The notes: generated by a model from the sequence alone, not told the origin. 64,000 bases of DNA from Antedon mediterranea (GCF_964355755.1 NC_092673.1:14637001-14701000), one strand, 5' to 3'. Positions 1 through 12,262 are shown, counted from the first letter of the stretch. Translations and numbers: made by a program.

Positions 1-665
1 ATAATGCATAATTTTACTTTTAAAACATAAGGATCTTTCATAATAATTATTGTCAGGTTTTCTTAAGATAAATCAGTGAACATGGCGTTAGATCTGCTTT
101 AATGATACGTTGGGCAATTTTGCGTGGTGCTCTCTCTATCTTTTTCAGTATAATTAGCCTACTATAAAAACATCTAATGCTGAGAGAAAAAATACTTAAA
201 ATAATACTTTGATAAAATAGGATTAAAATAGTGTTGTCAACTCTAATTTCCTTCAGATTTATGAGAAAGTAGAGTCTTTGATAATGCTTTTTCGGAAATA
301 GTTTCACAGTTTTACCATTTATTTATTTATTTATTTTTATTCTAAATGTTTTTTATACAATCAGTGCAATAGGAGACCTACTAGATAGTGATTAAGTTCG
401 CTTTTTAGGAATCCTGTCTCTGCCTGGCTTTGTGTGATGTTTTCTTGTTCATGTCCATATTTTTTTATATTGTATTATGAGACAAAATAAATGAAATAAA
501 ATGAAATGAAATTTATAGACAAACAATTTTTTGCAATAAGCCCAAAGTATGCAATTAATTTTACATAAAATGCAGTTGGTGACCTTAAAAACAGTTCTAA
601 TAAAGTGGTATTGTTTAATTTACATTTATATTATTTAACAACCCTAATCGTTAATGATTTTGTAG
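1..665. other. Upstream AT-rich stretch, probably GSS intron with LINE 3' tail
   Basis: No coding exon is visible. Around 310-512 there is an ATTT run and a tail of the type aaataaatgaaataaaatgaaatg, typical of the 3' end of a non-LTR retrotransposon. Because the first visible GSS exon starts at 666 in mid-protein, this stretch is most simply part of a GSS intron. The short open frames here have no recognisable domain. Confidence 0.4.
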
Positions 666-3600
666 AGAGGAAGTCTTGATATAATCAGATGCGACTACAT
701 GCTGGATGATAGAAATGGAGATCAGTTTAAACAAGTTGAAATTAACATGATATCAGTTGGAGCTGGTGAAATGTCAACATTGTTAGAACCTCTACATAGG
801 TAAAATGCTGCTTCGTATTAAATAACAATATGGTTCACTTTCACCATTTGGTATATCCGGCTATCATCTCATCCGTATATTTTAACGAGATTTAATTAAA
901 TTAACGTGTGTGCATTTATAAACCTAAGCAAGATACAGTAGGGCTATAAGTCGCTTCTATTTTAATTCTTTTTATTTTGTTCAGGTATACCTTAAAGTTG
1001 TTAGGGAAACACGAAGAAGAACGTGTTCCGGAAAACAAGTGTCTTGATGAAATAGCCATTGCTCTTGTTCGGGCATGGGAAATTTACGGCCAACCCAGGT
1101 ATACAGTATGTTTAAGTTATTTTAAACAGTTACATTGTTCCCGATTTTTTTGCGTGGAAACTACCTAACTACCTGATGTAATTATTTTATTTTATTATTT
1201 ACAGAGCAGCAATTTTGTTAGTTGCTGAAACTTCAGACAGGGCTGTTAATGCTCACCAGCACATCGAGTTTCGAATTCATGAAGTTAATTCGCGAATATC
1301 TTTTATTAAGGGAAACCTTAAAGATATTGGAGATCGCGCCATTTTGACTGACGATCAAGAGTTAGAAATGTAAGCAATAAGTTAATAAGTATCTGAAGTT
1401 TTCCACTTAATTTATAATATGTTATATCATTAGCCTCATGGTTTCTTTTAAAGAATTTTATGAAAAAACCCAACATTTTCAAGTTCATTTTGTACAGTAG
1501 TCCCCATTACCATCAATATAGCGACGTCGCTAGATTAGGAGGAACGCGCTGAAAGCGAGAGAGAATATACACATTTTCATACTTTTTATCTTAGGGATGG
1601 ATATAAAATTGCTGTTGTATATTATCGCACTGGTTACAGACCCGACCATTACAAGACAAAGAAGGTATGCAAATCCATATATACAGTAACAGTTGTATGG
1701 CTTTGTGAAGTAATTATGGTTGAAATAAATAAAAACAAATAAATAGCAAATTTGCATATCAACATGAATGTATATTCTCATTCTCGTCTATCAGGAATGG
1801 AGGGGTAGATCTTTAGCAGAGCATTCATGTGCAATTAAGTGTCCATCAATAGGTGGTCATTTGGCGGGAACTAAGTCCGTTCAACAAGCATTGTCAGAAC
1901 CAGGCATTACCGAAAGGTATATTGAAGACCCAGAAGCAGTTAATCGAATACGTGAAACATTTTGTAAATTGTATTCGCTCGATATTGTGAGTTACCGAAA
2001 TGCTTTATTTTTTAAATCAAATTATGTCTATTCACATACCAAACAGATTGTTTCCTGGTACCCTGTATTTTTTTAGAGCCCCAATTCCTACTATTCTACT
2101 ACTATTATACAGCTGAATAATTTATATTTATGTGATTAGGGCTCGAAGGGAGACCAAGCCGTTAATTTAGCACTAGAGAATCCAGACAAGTTTGTACTTA
2201 AGCCAAACAGAGAATCTGGTGGTAAGTAAATATAACCAGATAGGCTATTATAAATTGTAAGTTTTTTTCTCTACAAATTAGGTGAAGCAAATACTAATTG
2301 ATACAAGGTTTAAATGTGAAAACGTTACATAATATTCCATTAACACTGCTGCTCATACTGTTATCTTTGAAACATATACTTTATATTACATTATATCAAT
2401 CTGCTACTGGAACATGTAAACTTAATAGGTCTATTGTTTAGTTATCTACTCGTGTACTTACATAAGAACTACATAAGAAAGTTAGGAAACCTACCCTGTT
2501 AATTAAGTAATCCTATTAAGTGCATTCGAATAATATAAACATTTTTTTTCGATTTTAAAGGTAACAACATTTTTGGAAAGGACGTTGCGAGAAAACTGAT
2601 AGAAATAAAAGACTTGGAAAGTCGCTCTAAATACATTCTAATGGAAAAAATTGAACCTATCAAAGGCAAAGGCTACCCAATAACACATAAAGAAGACGTA
2701 AAGTGGAAGGAGATGACATCAGAGATCGGAATATATGGTACAATAGTAGGGTAAGTTAAATGCATTAAAACAAAATAAGTTATTATATGTCATTAAAGGT
2801 AAATGTATTGACAGTAACAATAATTTTTAAATTCTGTACAAGGTTTTTGATTATACGCTATAAATAATTCCTAATCATCCAATTTAAACAGAACTATATG
2901 ATAGGTGTGATGCGTCCGCAGTAGATTTATGGACGGTTGTGTAAACACGATTTATTAAACAAATTTATCATTTTAGTCAAATGGTGACTACGGCCATGTT
3001 GGAAGTTATGCTATATCAATGAAGGAATTTATTGTACGAGTGATTATGTTTCTCTTCGATAGTGGTTGAATTTTGTGAGGTGTGTGACGTACATGGAGAT
3101 TTGCTAGAAGACCATGTCAAAATGATGTCTAATAGGGTTTATTAATAAGTTTCGGTAAACGAGCTCTGTGATGGACAGGCCTATTATTAGAAATGAGAGG
3201 CAGCAATGTTGAAAATAATTAGAATGCTGCCTTTTCATTTCAGAGTTAACCAAGGGTGAAATATATGATACATAAATAGTGTGTATGGGATCTTTTTTAA
3301 AGCTACACTTAAATGCGTGTGTGTGTGTGTATTTTTGTACCGTATTTATGAGGCCTATAAAAAGTAAATAACCACATACCTAAATCTAAACTCAACGACA
3401 GGTAGAGCTTGGCCACAAAAATTATCCTTATATAATAATTGCTGACGGCAAGCGATGATCGGTAATGATGAAATAAATATTACATACATATTGGCATATG
3501 ATTTTTGCATCTATGTCATATTACACATAAATCAGAATTGGCACGTTATGCGAGATGCAATATCAGATATGAGATAATGAAAATTCAGCGATGAGGTTTT

Positions 3601-4116
3601 CCAGTTGTCCATGTCGTCGACAAACAAAGGCGTAATTCATAGCCTGTCCTTATTTGGATATTATTATTAAGTGACGTAACACCTGAAAAATACGTCCAAA
3701 ACGGAAAATAAAACATTTTTGACGTAAATTTGAAATATATATTTATATTTATTTCAAATTTACGTCAAAAAATGTTTTATTTTTCTGAATTCCACGATTG
3801 TTCTTCACATAAGGATTTTATGTGATTGCTGCGTTAGGTATGCGTCGCCTGATGCGATTTCCGGGAAAGATGTGTCTAGCAAAACGACATGGTGTGTGTA
3901 AACTTGGTAGTGTTGCTTAGCCGTGTGAAATGGCTATAATACTCTAGCATTAACATCAAATAAATTACCATTATTTTGTTTTTCGTTTACAGTGACACTG
4001 AAGGAATTGTTCATACTCGGGAAATTGGTCATCTGCTACGAACAAAACCTCATAATGCAACAGAAGCGTCCCTATCTACTGGCATATGTGTACTTGATTG
4101 TCCTTATCTAACCTGA
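666..4116 (+). CDS. GSS: Glutathione synthetase, 3' part of gene (eight exons)
   Basis: Glutathione synthetase is the cytosolic ATP-grasp enzyme joining glycine to gamma-glutamylcysteine. Exons read by splice sites: 666-799, 985-1098, 1205-1369, 1595-1664, 1795-1986, 2140-2221, 2561-2750, 3993-4116 (stop TGA). All junctions have GT/AG and keep one frame, giving about 356 residues, roughly three quarters of the usual ~474; the N-terminus lies left of the window. Visible family motifs: IRCDYM and VEINMIS in exon 1 (substrate and Mg-binding region), LAGTKSVQQALS in exon 5, VLKPNRESGGNN across exons 6/7 (ATP-grasp glycine-rich loop), YILMEKIEP, GHLLRTK and a C-terminus VLDCPYLT resembling the vertebrate VLDNPYPV end. 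No stop or frameshift interrupts it, so it looks functional. The 3' UTR is unclear because a duplicated block begins six bases after the stop. The first acceptor (666) is least certain. Confidence 0.93.
3705..3784. repeat. Long hairpin (MITE-like) in last GSS intron
   Basis: Two near-perfect inverted arms, about 3705-3737 and 3748-3784, both carrying the core ttgacgtaaatttgaaat or its complement, are separated by a short AT loop. The hairpin lies in the 1.2 kb intron before the last GSS exon. It looks like a foldback MITE or a palindromised repeat end; there is no coding content. Confidence 0.6.
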
Positions 4117-4161
4117 TAATAGAAGACACATTACCATTTAAAAAATATAAATATTGTACTC

Positions 4162-5345
4162 ATGTTGATATTTTTGTTTCACTTTATATTACAGATAGCA
4201 CCATTTATAGTCCGACCACTTTGTCATATTTTTAACGTATCCATTTTTACTGGAATTTCTCCTACAGCACTTAAAATAGCTAAAATTATTAATACACTTT
4301 TTGAAACACTTACTAGGGAATTACTGTATGTCTCAGATTGGTTCAAGACTAATAAACTAAAGTTGAATATGGATATTTATTTTTATATTTTTTTATATTT
4401 CGCAAGTGACTGAAGACATGTCGAGGGAATAATAATTTAAAAATCAAAATTGATAATCTTTGATTAAAGAAAAACAACATTTTCTTGGAATCACAATTGA
4501 CACCCAAATTAACAGGAAACAGCAATTTCTAAAATGTGTGTGGTGTCAATGAATATGGGGGTAATTTTACCAACAAATATTCTTTTTTCATTATATAATA
4601 CCATAGTTCTTCCATGTTTGTGGTATTGTAACTTGTTATAGAGAACTGTTACAATGCCCATTGACACGGAAACAACAAAGTTGGACAATCTCTTTAAATT
4701 ACAGAAAAAAGCGCTTCATAGGCCTATTTGTTCTAAATCAACTTATCTAGCCCAAGCACTTTTTTCTAAATTTAAAACATTAAAATATTTGATATCAATA
4801 GTCTGCAATCTCCCTTGTTTATATACAAATACGAAAAAAATAAACTCCCAAATCATCAACTACTTTATGAAAGACAGTCATGGTCATAATACACGCAATT
4901 CAAATGATTATCTTTTAACTAAATGTACAAATAATTTTGATCAAGAACTCTATTAAATACCATGGAGCTAAATTATGGAATCCATGTAGATATTAAAACT
5001 TCAAAATTTAAATTAGTATACAAGAACTATTTACTTTCTAGATATGATGAACGTTAAATATATATTTTATAAGACTAGTTAAGATCGAAAATAGAAATCG
5101 TAGCTTTGTTTGTAATTTTGTTTTTTCGTATTTAATGTTATATCTTGGGGTGGGTCAAACTTAAAGTCTTTCTGACTTATATGACTCTCCCCCCACATGA
5201 TTGAACTACTTTTTATTGTATTTATCTGCAATTTTATTTATTAACAGACTAGTTTAACATTATGTCATTGTGTATATCATGTATTTTATAATATTGTGGA
5301 AATGAATTGAAATTGAATTATTATTGAATAAAATGACATTAAGAC
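4162..5345 (+). pseudogene. Decayed LINE (non-LTR reverse transcriptase) fragment
   Basis: The first frame (4162 on) resembles the pre-palm segment of LINE RTs (pattern IAPFIVRPLCHIFN then FPTALKIAKI). It then jumps, through an internal deletion, to the C-terminal part (LYVSDWFKTNKLKLN; later LQKKALHRPI and SHGHNTRNS). The catalytic palm is missing here but partly present in copy 2. Several stops and frameshifts are seen. The end near 5345 has a tail ggaaatgaattgaaattgaa and a polyadenylation-like aataaa. It is a dead element, part of the segmental duplication. Confidence 0.7.
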
Positions 5346-6128
5346 ACAGGTCTTCGTGTTCGTGTGGATCTGTTGTCACAAATAATTTAAACAGTAAGCT
5401 TTTCAGTGACGTATACGTAACATTTAGAGAATTTCTCCAGCGATTTTCCATACTTGTGGTAATTTGATTACCGGATTTCGTATAGACAGTGAAATAGTAC
5501 TATAGGCGTTTTTCTGTTACGATTTCAGGACAAAATGTAGGCATTTATAAACTGCAAACATGTGCATGGAATATACTGTGTAGGCATACTGTTATCATTG
5601 CATAACGTAATAGATAGACGAGGTGGTACAATTATCTAGATATTACCGATCATACCATGGTGTAATAGAAACTAACAAATAATATTTCCGGTTTTCCGTC
5701 ATTTTTCGGCTTCAACCAAAAATCAGTAGTATTATTTAAATTTCTTCAAATATTATCATTCTACAGTTAAATGTTTAGTTTGAAATTGCACCCGATTCAT
5801 ATAAACATTGCAGCAGGGAGTTTTGAACTCCCTGATTGCAGTAGGCCTATACATCAAGAAGGTCATTATAGGCCTACAGTGGCTAACGATTTAATACCTT
5901 AAAAACTTGTTGGCTTGATAGAACAAATCTGCAGTAATAAATCGATAAAACGTTGCCAGTGGAAAGAATGTTATGTTAACAACGGCAATAGATTTTCCAA
6001 AAGTACATCATTTGTCTCAGATGAATACATTTCAGTATCCGGAAAAACTCATGTATCACCCAGTGAAGTGCGTTGGCAATCATAGTTAATTTAACTCTGT
6101 CATACCATGGAGACTCCATGGTCATAAA

Positions 6129-6413
6129 TTATGCCACAGCAATTATCAATACGATCCATAAACATCGATTGTAAAGACAGCTTCTTTGCATAGACTGTAC
6201 GTGATTTAAGGTTTCATTTGAGATTGTTGTAGTGTGTGCTCTGTTACCTGACTGATAGATTTCTATATTCGTTGAATTATCAAAATAAAAACACGTCAAA
6301 TAGTGTAGTAAAATACTTACAGCCAAAATGTTATACTTTTTGGAAAATGGTCGGAGAATATTCTCAGTAATGTTTGAATAGAAGTATGTACAAATAGTTG
6401 GTTGAAGAACCAT
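6129..6413 (-). pseudogene. Downstream exon remnant of membrane protein, possibly otopetrin-like
   Basis: The minus-strand frame contains RPFSKKYNILA followed exactly by a good splice donor (gct|gtaagt at about 6315). The pattern resembles the 'YPF-x-IEY-x-L' segment that begins a transmembrane helix in otopetrin proton channels, but this is a weak, remembered match. Its partner at 47405-47737 is nearly identical. It probably belongs with the two upstream (higher-coordinate) frames at 6479-6865 and 6838-7326. The acceptor side could not be placed, so this is a gene fragment. Confidence 0.3.
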
Positions 6414-6478
6414 GAATCGCCAGAGTTGTTAATAGACGGATTTAACGGACTTTCACTTCCTGACATTCAGGGTTTATT

Positions 6479-6865
6479 TCAAGTGCAATACAACTTTCTT
6501 TTGCAATACTTTCCATCAAGCTGAGAATATTCAGTCATAGTTAAGATGAATGCATATTGAAATAAAAAGCAGTTCTTGAAACAATAACTTCTGAAACTTT
6601 TGAACAACTTGACATGAAAAATCGCAAATAGCACCTGCATACAGTTTGATACTATAAAGATAATTTGTCGATATTTCGATGTGTTTTTAGAAAGTAGAGA
6701 CACACATCTACTATTAACTACGATGTATGTCATTGATAGAACTACATTGCAAATACCAAATATATAAACACTTATGTTCGGAAGACGCTTGGTTGCTAAT
6801 TTCTCTTGATGGATGGTATTGCAGAAGTGGCTGACGTTCAGTGGAAGTCGTGTTTTCGAAGACAT
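6479..6865 (-). pseudogene. Two-helix membrane segment, possibly otopetrin-like exon
   Basis: A 128-residue open frame has two hydrophobic helices: one around ISVYIFGICNVVLSMTYIVV and a second around IIFIVSNCMQVLFAIFHVKL. The spacing and the second-helix pattern recall the middle helices of invertebrate otopetrins; this is inference from memory. An acceptor-like ttag precedes the frame near 6873, suggesting an intron between it and the 6838-7326 frame, which it overlaps in another frame. Copy 2 keeps the matching frame at 47869-48177. Confidence 0.3.
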
Positions 6866-7326
6866 CGGATAAGGTCTAACTCATGCCATAGTCTCTTTTT
6901 TTTTCGCAGAATGTATAGGCCTATCATCATTGCTATTGAAACCGAGTAACTAAGAATACGAATCCAATCTGTAGTATCCTCATGTACAGTATAACGACTA
7001 CTACTGTAGACAGCAAATATAAAAGCAGTGTAAATTATTGAAATGATACAGAAATATACAATCATTGCTGTAACACAACCATCTTCAACTAAACAGCTAT
7101 CACTTTCTCGATCAGCAATGCTTTCATTGCATGATGTTAATGTTGCACTTAAAGAAGACATCACCTCTGCGTCACTTTCCATTAACCAGTTTTGATTTTC
7201 TGCCACCGTTGCATTCGCATAAAATTTATCATACTCTCGACCTCTTTCATCACCTGACACACATATACATAGTATTCTGCAGATAAGACAGATCCCGAGA
7301 CAGATCTTGCTGATCTTCTTCATCAA
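6838..7326 (-). CDS. Putative membrane protein with signal peptide, unknown (possibly otopetrin-like N-terminus)
   Basis: A 162-residue frame starts MMKKISKICLGICLIC, a plausible signal peptide or anchor. A polar region with NAT and NES sequons follows, then two hydrophobic helices (about residues 85-108 and 122-141) ending in a basic RKKKR stretch. The frame ends shortly after an A-rich run (A9 here, A7 in the duplicate), so the true exon may end before the stop. Copy 2 is broken by small indels (only 48396-48578 remains open), so copy 1 preserves this part better. Family assignment is tentative; a real expressed gene is not shown. Confidence 0.35.
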   Translation of the reverse strand: MMKKISKICLGICLICRILCICVSGDERGREYDKFYANATVAENQNWLMESDAEVMSSLSATLTSCNESIADRESDSCLVEDGCVTAMIVYFCIISIIYTAFIFAVYSSSRYTVHEDTTDWIRILSYSVSIAMMIGLYILRKKKRLWHELDLIRCLRKHDFH

Positions 7327-7649
7327 AATTTAGCTTTCCTCAAAATTTCGATTTCCTTCTAGTATTTCGTTTGAGGAAGAAGACAATATTGTAAGACGTT
7401 TCCTCGTAGGAAATGTTTCACATATCAAAAAAATGGGTTGTGTTTACACCTTTTGATATAAAGTTTACGATACACAACGTATATTAGTTCTGAAATAAAC
7501 TGTTGAGTTTCTCGATATGTTGAGAATATGCTTTGATGAGGAAAGACTTACAAAAGGCATCTTCTATCTATATAAGGATTCAGTCTTTTAAACACAATTT
7601 GACAGGAATTCAATTCAATTAGACACACCTACAAAACAGTATAATAATA

Positions 7650-7994
7650 CTGTATTAAAACACAGTGAATTTTGTTTTCATTTGCATTTACTTTACCAAC
7701 TGTACACAGTATCCAGAACTCTGTGTTTAAATTAATGCATGCTTCACATCACAATACTTTGGTATTATTATTATATATAATTGTAAACACTCGAAAATGA
7801 TTTATCCTTTATTACTCAAAAAAATAAAACAAATTTTTTTTTCAAGAACTCGTAAAAATTAAGTGGAAGAAAACTAAAAATTTTGAATGTAAAGTGGCGA
7901 CTATTTTTTATAGAAACAACTGTACATACTACTGTACATCACAACAAAAATGGTGACAATTGACCGAAATTAAATAGCTACGTGTGGTTATTAT
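7650..7994. other. AT-rich spacer, no gene seen
   Basis: Homopolymer-rich sequence between the duplication edge and a tRNA-Ala relic. No splice-consistent exon, repeat or domain is recognisable. Confidence 0.5.
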
Positions 7995-8057
7995 GGAGAA
8001 CTAACTCAGATGGTAGAGCGCTCGGAGAGGTACGGGAATCAATGTCCAGGGTCTCCA
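7995..8057 (+). pseudogene. tRNA-Ala pseudogene (anticodon arm deleted)
   Basis: It starts ggagaactaactcagatggt and ends ggtctcca, matching the tRNA-Ala unit of the arrays at 41-44 kb and 57-63 kb. About 10 bases including the anticodon are deleted (cgctcg joined to gagagg). The array spacer follows (ccggtactgtta, T-run, tatattttatcaaaacaatactggt), so this is a displaced, old unit of the same satellite. Confidence 0.75.
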
Positions 8058-10500
8058 CTCATTTTGGTCGAAGTTTATTGCCGGTACTGTTATATTTTTT
8101 CATGTGATTTTACACTATATATTTTATCAAAACAATACTGGTTACAATATAGACCGTAATAAAATGTCTTCTTGTGTGATTTTAGAGGGGAACTCGCTTA
8201 CTGTATGTAGGATACGCAGCGAACCGAGCGTACCCTATGATACATTTAGCACAACAAAGAAAACCCGTTGCTTTGAAACACAAAATTAATACTAATTGGA
8301 TTGATGATGGCAAAAGATAATATTCATTTCAGGATGTATATAAAATTGAGAAAACTATATATTTTTTTATTTAACAGACAGTAGTAACTCCACTCCCTAA
8401 GACTCAAATGAGACTTAGTTTATAAGCACGATAAATTATAAAATAGTTTATCTATCCTGTAATTTGTGCGAGTTTGTGCTTGCTGTGGGAAGTGTATGAA
8501 AACAAATTTGAAGAACAGTTCAAAATTGGATTTTACTTTAAATTTAGTTTCACTATTATGTTTAATAACAACAATTTACTAGTATTTTTTAAGGATTTTA
8601 GTGTTAATTAAATATAAGTACAACTGTGATGACTGCACTTTCAATACCTCTTTTACACAAAAAAGCATGGGTGTATAGAAAACTCAAATTTCAGATATAC
8701 GGTATTTAGATTAAGAAAAAAAAAGAAAACCAAGAGATCAAATATATCCGAGATCTAAGTTTTATAGACACTCAAAAATCATTCGTGGGAATCGAACTCA
8801 GATCAAGACTCACGCACGCACAGGTAGTGACAGGTAGTCTGTAAATTTGTAGCACATAACAAGGAGGCTAATACACAGTATGTCTTTACATTTATCTATC
8901 TATAATCACAAGCATTACAATAAAATTTACTTTAAACTGTTATTAAATCTTACATATTAATTATATTACAAGCAGTGATAATTGTGAATATGTCTGTATT
9001 TAATTGAAGAATATTTATACTTATTGTATGAAGGAATTACTTAAAAATATATTTTTTTTATAAATTAATGATTATACAAAATGCACTGTAAGTGCTGTGG
9101 AAGGTATAAGAAAATACTAATTTGGCAGTCGAATTTAATTTACAATATAATGTTACAATAAAGAATTAGACAATATATAACGAAATAAAAGTAATTATTA
9201 CCAATATAAATCTTTAAATGAAAATAGAAGAAAATAGTTCACTGTCTCATCTAAAATATTTAAAACTAATGGATCATTTTGATCAACCCATACAGTAGTA
9301 TTGTAACTTTTCTTTGGACCATTGTACCCCAACACATTTTATTTCATTCAATTTTACAAAAAAAAAATATTTAAAAAAAAAGAAAAAGGTAAAATAAAAC
9401 AATATTATTGACTGAATGAACTGAGGCTAACCAAAGCAAGATTAACAAAACAAACTTATTTCCATTGGGATACAAAAGAAACATTGAAAACATTGCAGCT
9501 CCTAATCTAATTTTTTTAAACACCATCAATTACTATATAAAATGTTTAAAATAAAGATACTAAAGGTCTCTGATAGAGACCGAAACGTTTATTAAGTACT
9601 TCGTTTTAATAACCAGCTTATTCAAAAAAGAATTTTTTATCATCCATAATATAAAAAATTATTAACAAGAATACAATTATTTACAACACGTACTACAAAC
9701 AAATATAAAACACTACTAGTTTTTGGTTTAATATTTATTTTTTGAAATAATCATTTAAAAAAAGGGAATTGTGACAAAGACAAATTATCCAATTGGCCTA
9801 TATTTTAATTTTGAATTGCAGTCAACCGACGATAGTACTCAAGCACTATTTTATTTACTAACTTCTTTTAAGGCAATACATAATATATCAATGAGGCATG
9901 GGAAATGCCAGTATTTTGTCATTTTGTAGTAAAATGAAATTTGTTTTTTTATTTATTTACATGCATTTTCAAAATAAATTTAAATTATGAAAGATAAAAA
10001 ATACCATACTTATTTAAATAAATTCAATCTCTTGAACATGTAATCCACTGTTTTTTATTAGGGTGCGGGAAATAGCCATAACCTAATCAACTATTGTGTA
10101 ACATTAACTACTAACATAATCAACCACTAATAATGTACACTCTAATAAAAACCAAGCACCATATTAATCCATATTAACCACTACCGTACCTAATTAACAA
10201 CTAATGTAATACATTCATTTTATGACAACACATATAAAATATTACTGCCTCTAATTTAGAAACGCATTGATATGTCATCATGACATACACATCTCTAATG
10301 AGATACATTCAACCTACCAATGTTGCTCAGGATACAATTTTGTCATCATGGTAATGTGAAGGTACCCCAGTTGAGTAGATTAGTCAATACAAATTGTACA
10401 GTACTATCAACGTTGCTCAGGTTATTATGACCGATATCAATATTTTAAACTCTGCTGCTTACGTCTAGTGATACAGGTAGTGAGTTAAAACTCATAAGGG
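8058..10500. other. Long AT-rich intergenic stretch
   Basis: The first ~140 bp are tRNA-satellite spacer. The rest is AT-rich with many poly-A and poly-T runs and no supported exon. A hairpin ggtctctgatagagacc followed by gaaac lies at about 9566-9590. Repeated words around 10100-10460 (ttgctcagg, taatcaac) are simple drift. No gene is supported. Confidence 0.5.
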
Positions 10501-12262
10501 TTGCCTCTTCTCTTAGTGTTTGTTATGTGTCTGCCAAAGTTGTTTTTGAATTTGTTGACTGATGTGATAAGAACAGTAGAGAGTTCCATAGACTCACAAT
10601 TGGTGAGTAAAAGAAAGAAGAACTTTTCTTGACAAGTTTATATGGATGTATAGTGTTGAATTTCAGACATCAAAGTAAACAAATTTGAAGAATTGATATT
10701 GCCGTAACCCTTTATTTTAAAAACGTCAATGATGTCACCATCAAGTCATGCGTGGAGTCTTGATTCTGTTAGAAGATCACGTATCTCCGGAACAAGTTTG
10801 GTAGCTCGATTTTGGACTTTTTCTAAAATGAGGAGACCATACCTGCATACTGCATCAGAGGTCTCACAAGCGATGTATATAGTGGTAGAAACATATCAGA
10901 GTCCAAGTATGCAAAAGTTGTCTTGATGCGTTAAATCATCGCGTTAGATTTTGCTGCAGATTTCTTTCTTTTTTTCTTTTATTTCAATAAACAATGGCCT
11001 CCGACCCATTTCACATAATAAAATCTATATTATTTTCGGACATGCCGGTTTTTTCTTTCGATTTCAGGTCGGGTTTAGCAAAAAACCGAGGTATTTCATG
11101 CTACACCTCAGATTTCAGAGATGTAGCCCCCAGCTGATATGTGTATTTAGGATTGTGTACGACAAATGCATTGTTGTACACTTCGATTCGTTAAACTTTG
11201 GTCACCACTTCTGACTCCATTGTCGTAATTTTGTAAGGCCAGCTTGAAGTATTTCGTTATCAAAAATGGATTTAATCAAAAAGCTTAGCATCAAGAATAT
11301 CGTTCACAAATATAAGAAATAGTACTGTGCCTAGAACGCTACCTTGTGGCACACCGCTAGTTACTAGCAGAAAAACAGACCTTTCACTACAACCTGTTGA
11401 TGACGCCGAGTCATGAAATGAGTTATCCGTCGGCGGAAAGGACAGCCGATTCCATAACCTTTTAATGTTTGTTAATTAGTCGTAGATAAATGACATCGAC
11501 TGCATTGTGAAGATCTTCAAAAACTCCAAAAGTTGTGTTAGAGAGGAACTTCGAGTTTGAGCAAGTTATGCGTCTCCAGATGAGAAACTATAGCATTTCT
11601 TGAAATCTTTTCCATAAGTTTGCATGCAAAACGGATGTCAGACTGATTGGGCGATAGTTGAGAACATCAGACCGGGAACCGCTCTTGTGACAGAGCGTCT
11701 TTCCAGATCTTGGAAATTTCACCTCTTGCCAATGATTGAGACATAATTAGATACAAAGCTAATGCCAGAACTGGACCACATTCATTCAATATTTTAGGAC
11801 GAACAGCATCAAGGACCAGCACACAGCTAGAACATCATCAGGTGAAAAGACAACCTTGAGAATTTCAGGTCCGTGGCAAAGTGATCACTTTTTCTTTAAC
11901 AAACACCTCGTGGAAAGCATGGTTCAACAGTTCACTTCAAGATTAGAAGCATGACGTTTAATGTTGGTAACTTTAATAGTAGTCTTGCTTCTAGCATAGG
12001 CGTAAAACGCTTTAGGATCAATATTTATATTAGCTGCTACAGTATGTCCTCAAATTTTAGTTTGACATGCCTTACTGCAGAAACAGATGCGTTTCTCAGA
12101 AACAATGCGTTTCTAGCTTTACAGTATTGTTGGTAACGTATTGTTGGTAACGTATTGTTGTCTCCTTTTGCGATATTTTAACCAGGCTCGGTTCTTTGCT
12201 TCAATTTTGGACATCGCTAATCTTGATCTTGTTAACCATTTTTGATCTTGTTAACTATATTT
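10500..12262 (-). pseudogene. Decayed CR1/L2-like LINE
   Basis: Read on the minus strand, the order is: endonuclease-RT linker (LWLTRSRLAMSKIEAKNRAW near 12240-12190), an RT core segment VPQGSVLGTVLFLIFVNDI at about 11355-11290, then a C-terminal block (LVRPLMQYAG, LEKVQNRATKLVPEIRDL, VNKFKNNFG) at about 10900-10520. Frames change repeatedly and stops are present, so it is inactive. Its 5' side abuts and seems to have truncated the LRR region of the NLR gene at about 12262. Confidence 0.8.

Larger units (their letters stand above)
4122..7649. repeat. Segmental duplication, copy 1
   Basis: This block is colinear with 44381-48957 at very high identity. Left edge: both copies begin gaagacacattaccattta; here that is six bases after the GSS stop codon. 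Right edge: both end at acagtataataata. Copy 1 lacks three stretches present in copy 2: about 460 bp within the LINE (near 4288), about 90 bp near 6020 and about 450 bp near 6090. It contains a LINE remnant on + and membrane-protein ORFs on -. Confidence 0.88.

Noticed and set aside
1768-2076. 102-residue ORF as an independent gene
   Set aside because: It is GSS exon 1795-1986 read through both flanking introns.
8195-8260. Hairpin ggatacgcagcgaaccgagcgtaccc as a third Helitron-like end
   Set aside because: It resembles the terminal hairpin loosely but lacks the CTAG closure and there is no matching TC end; too degenerate.
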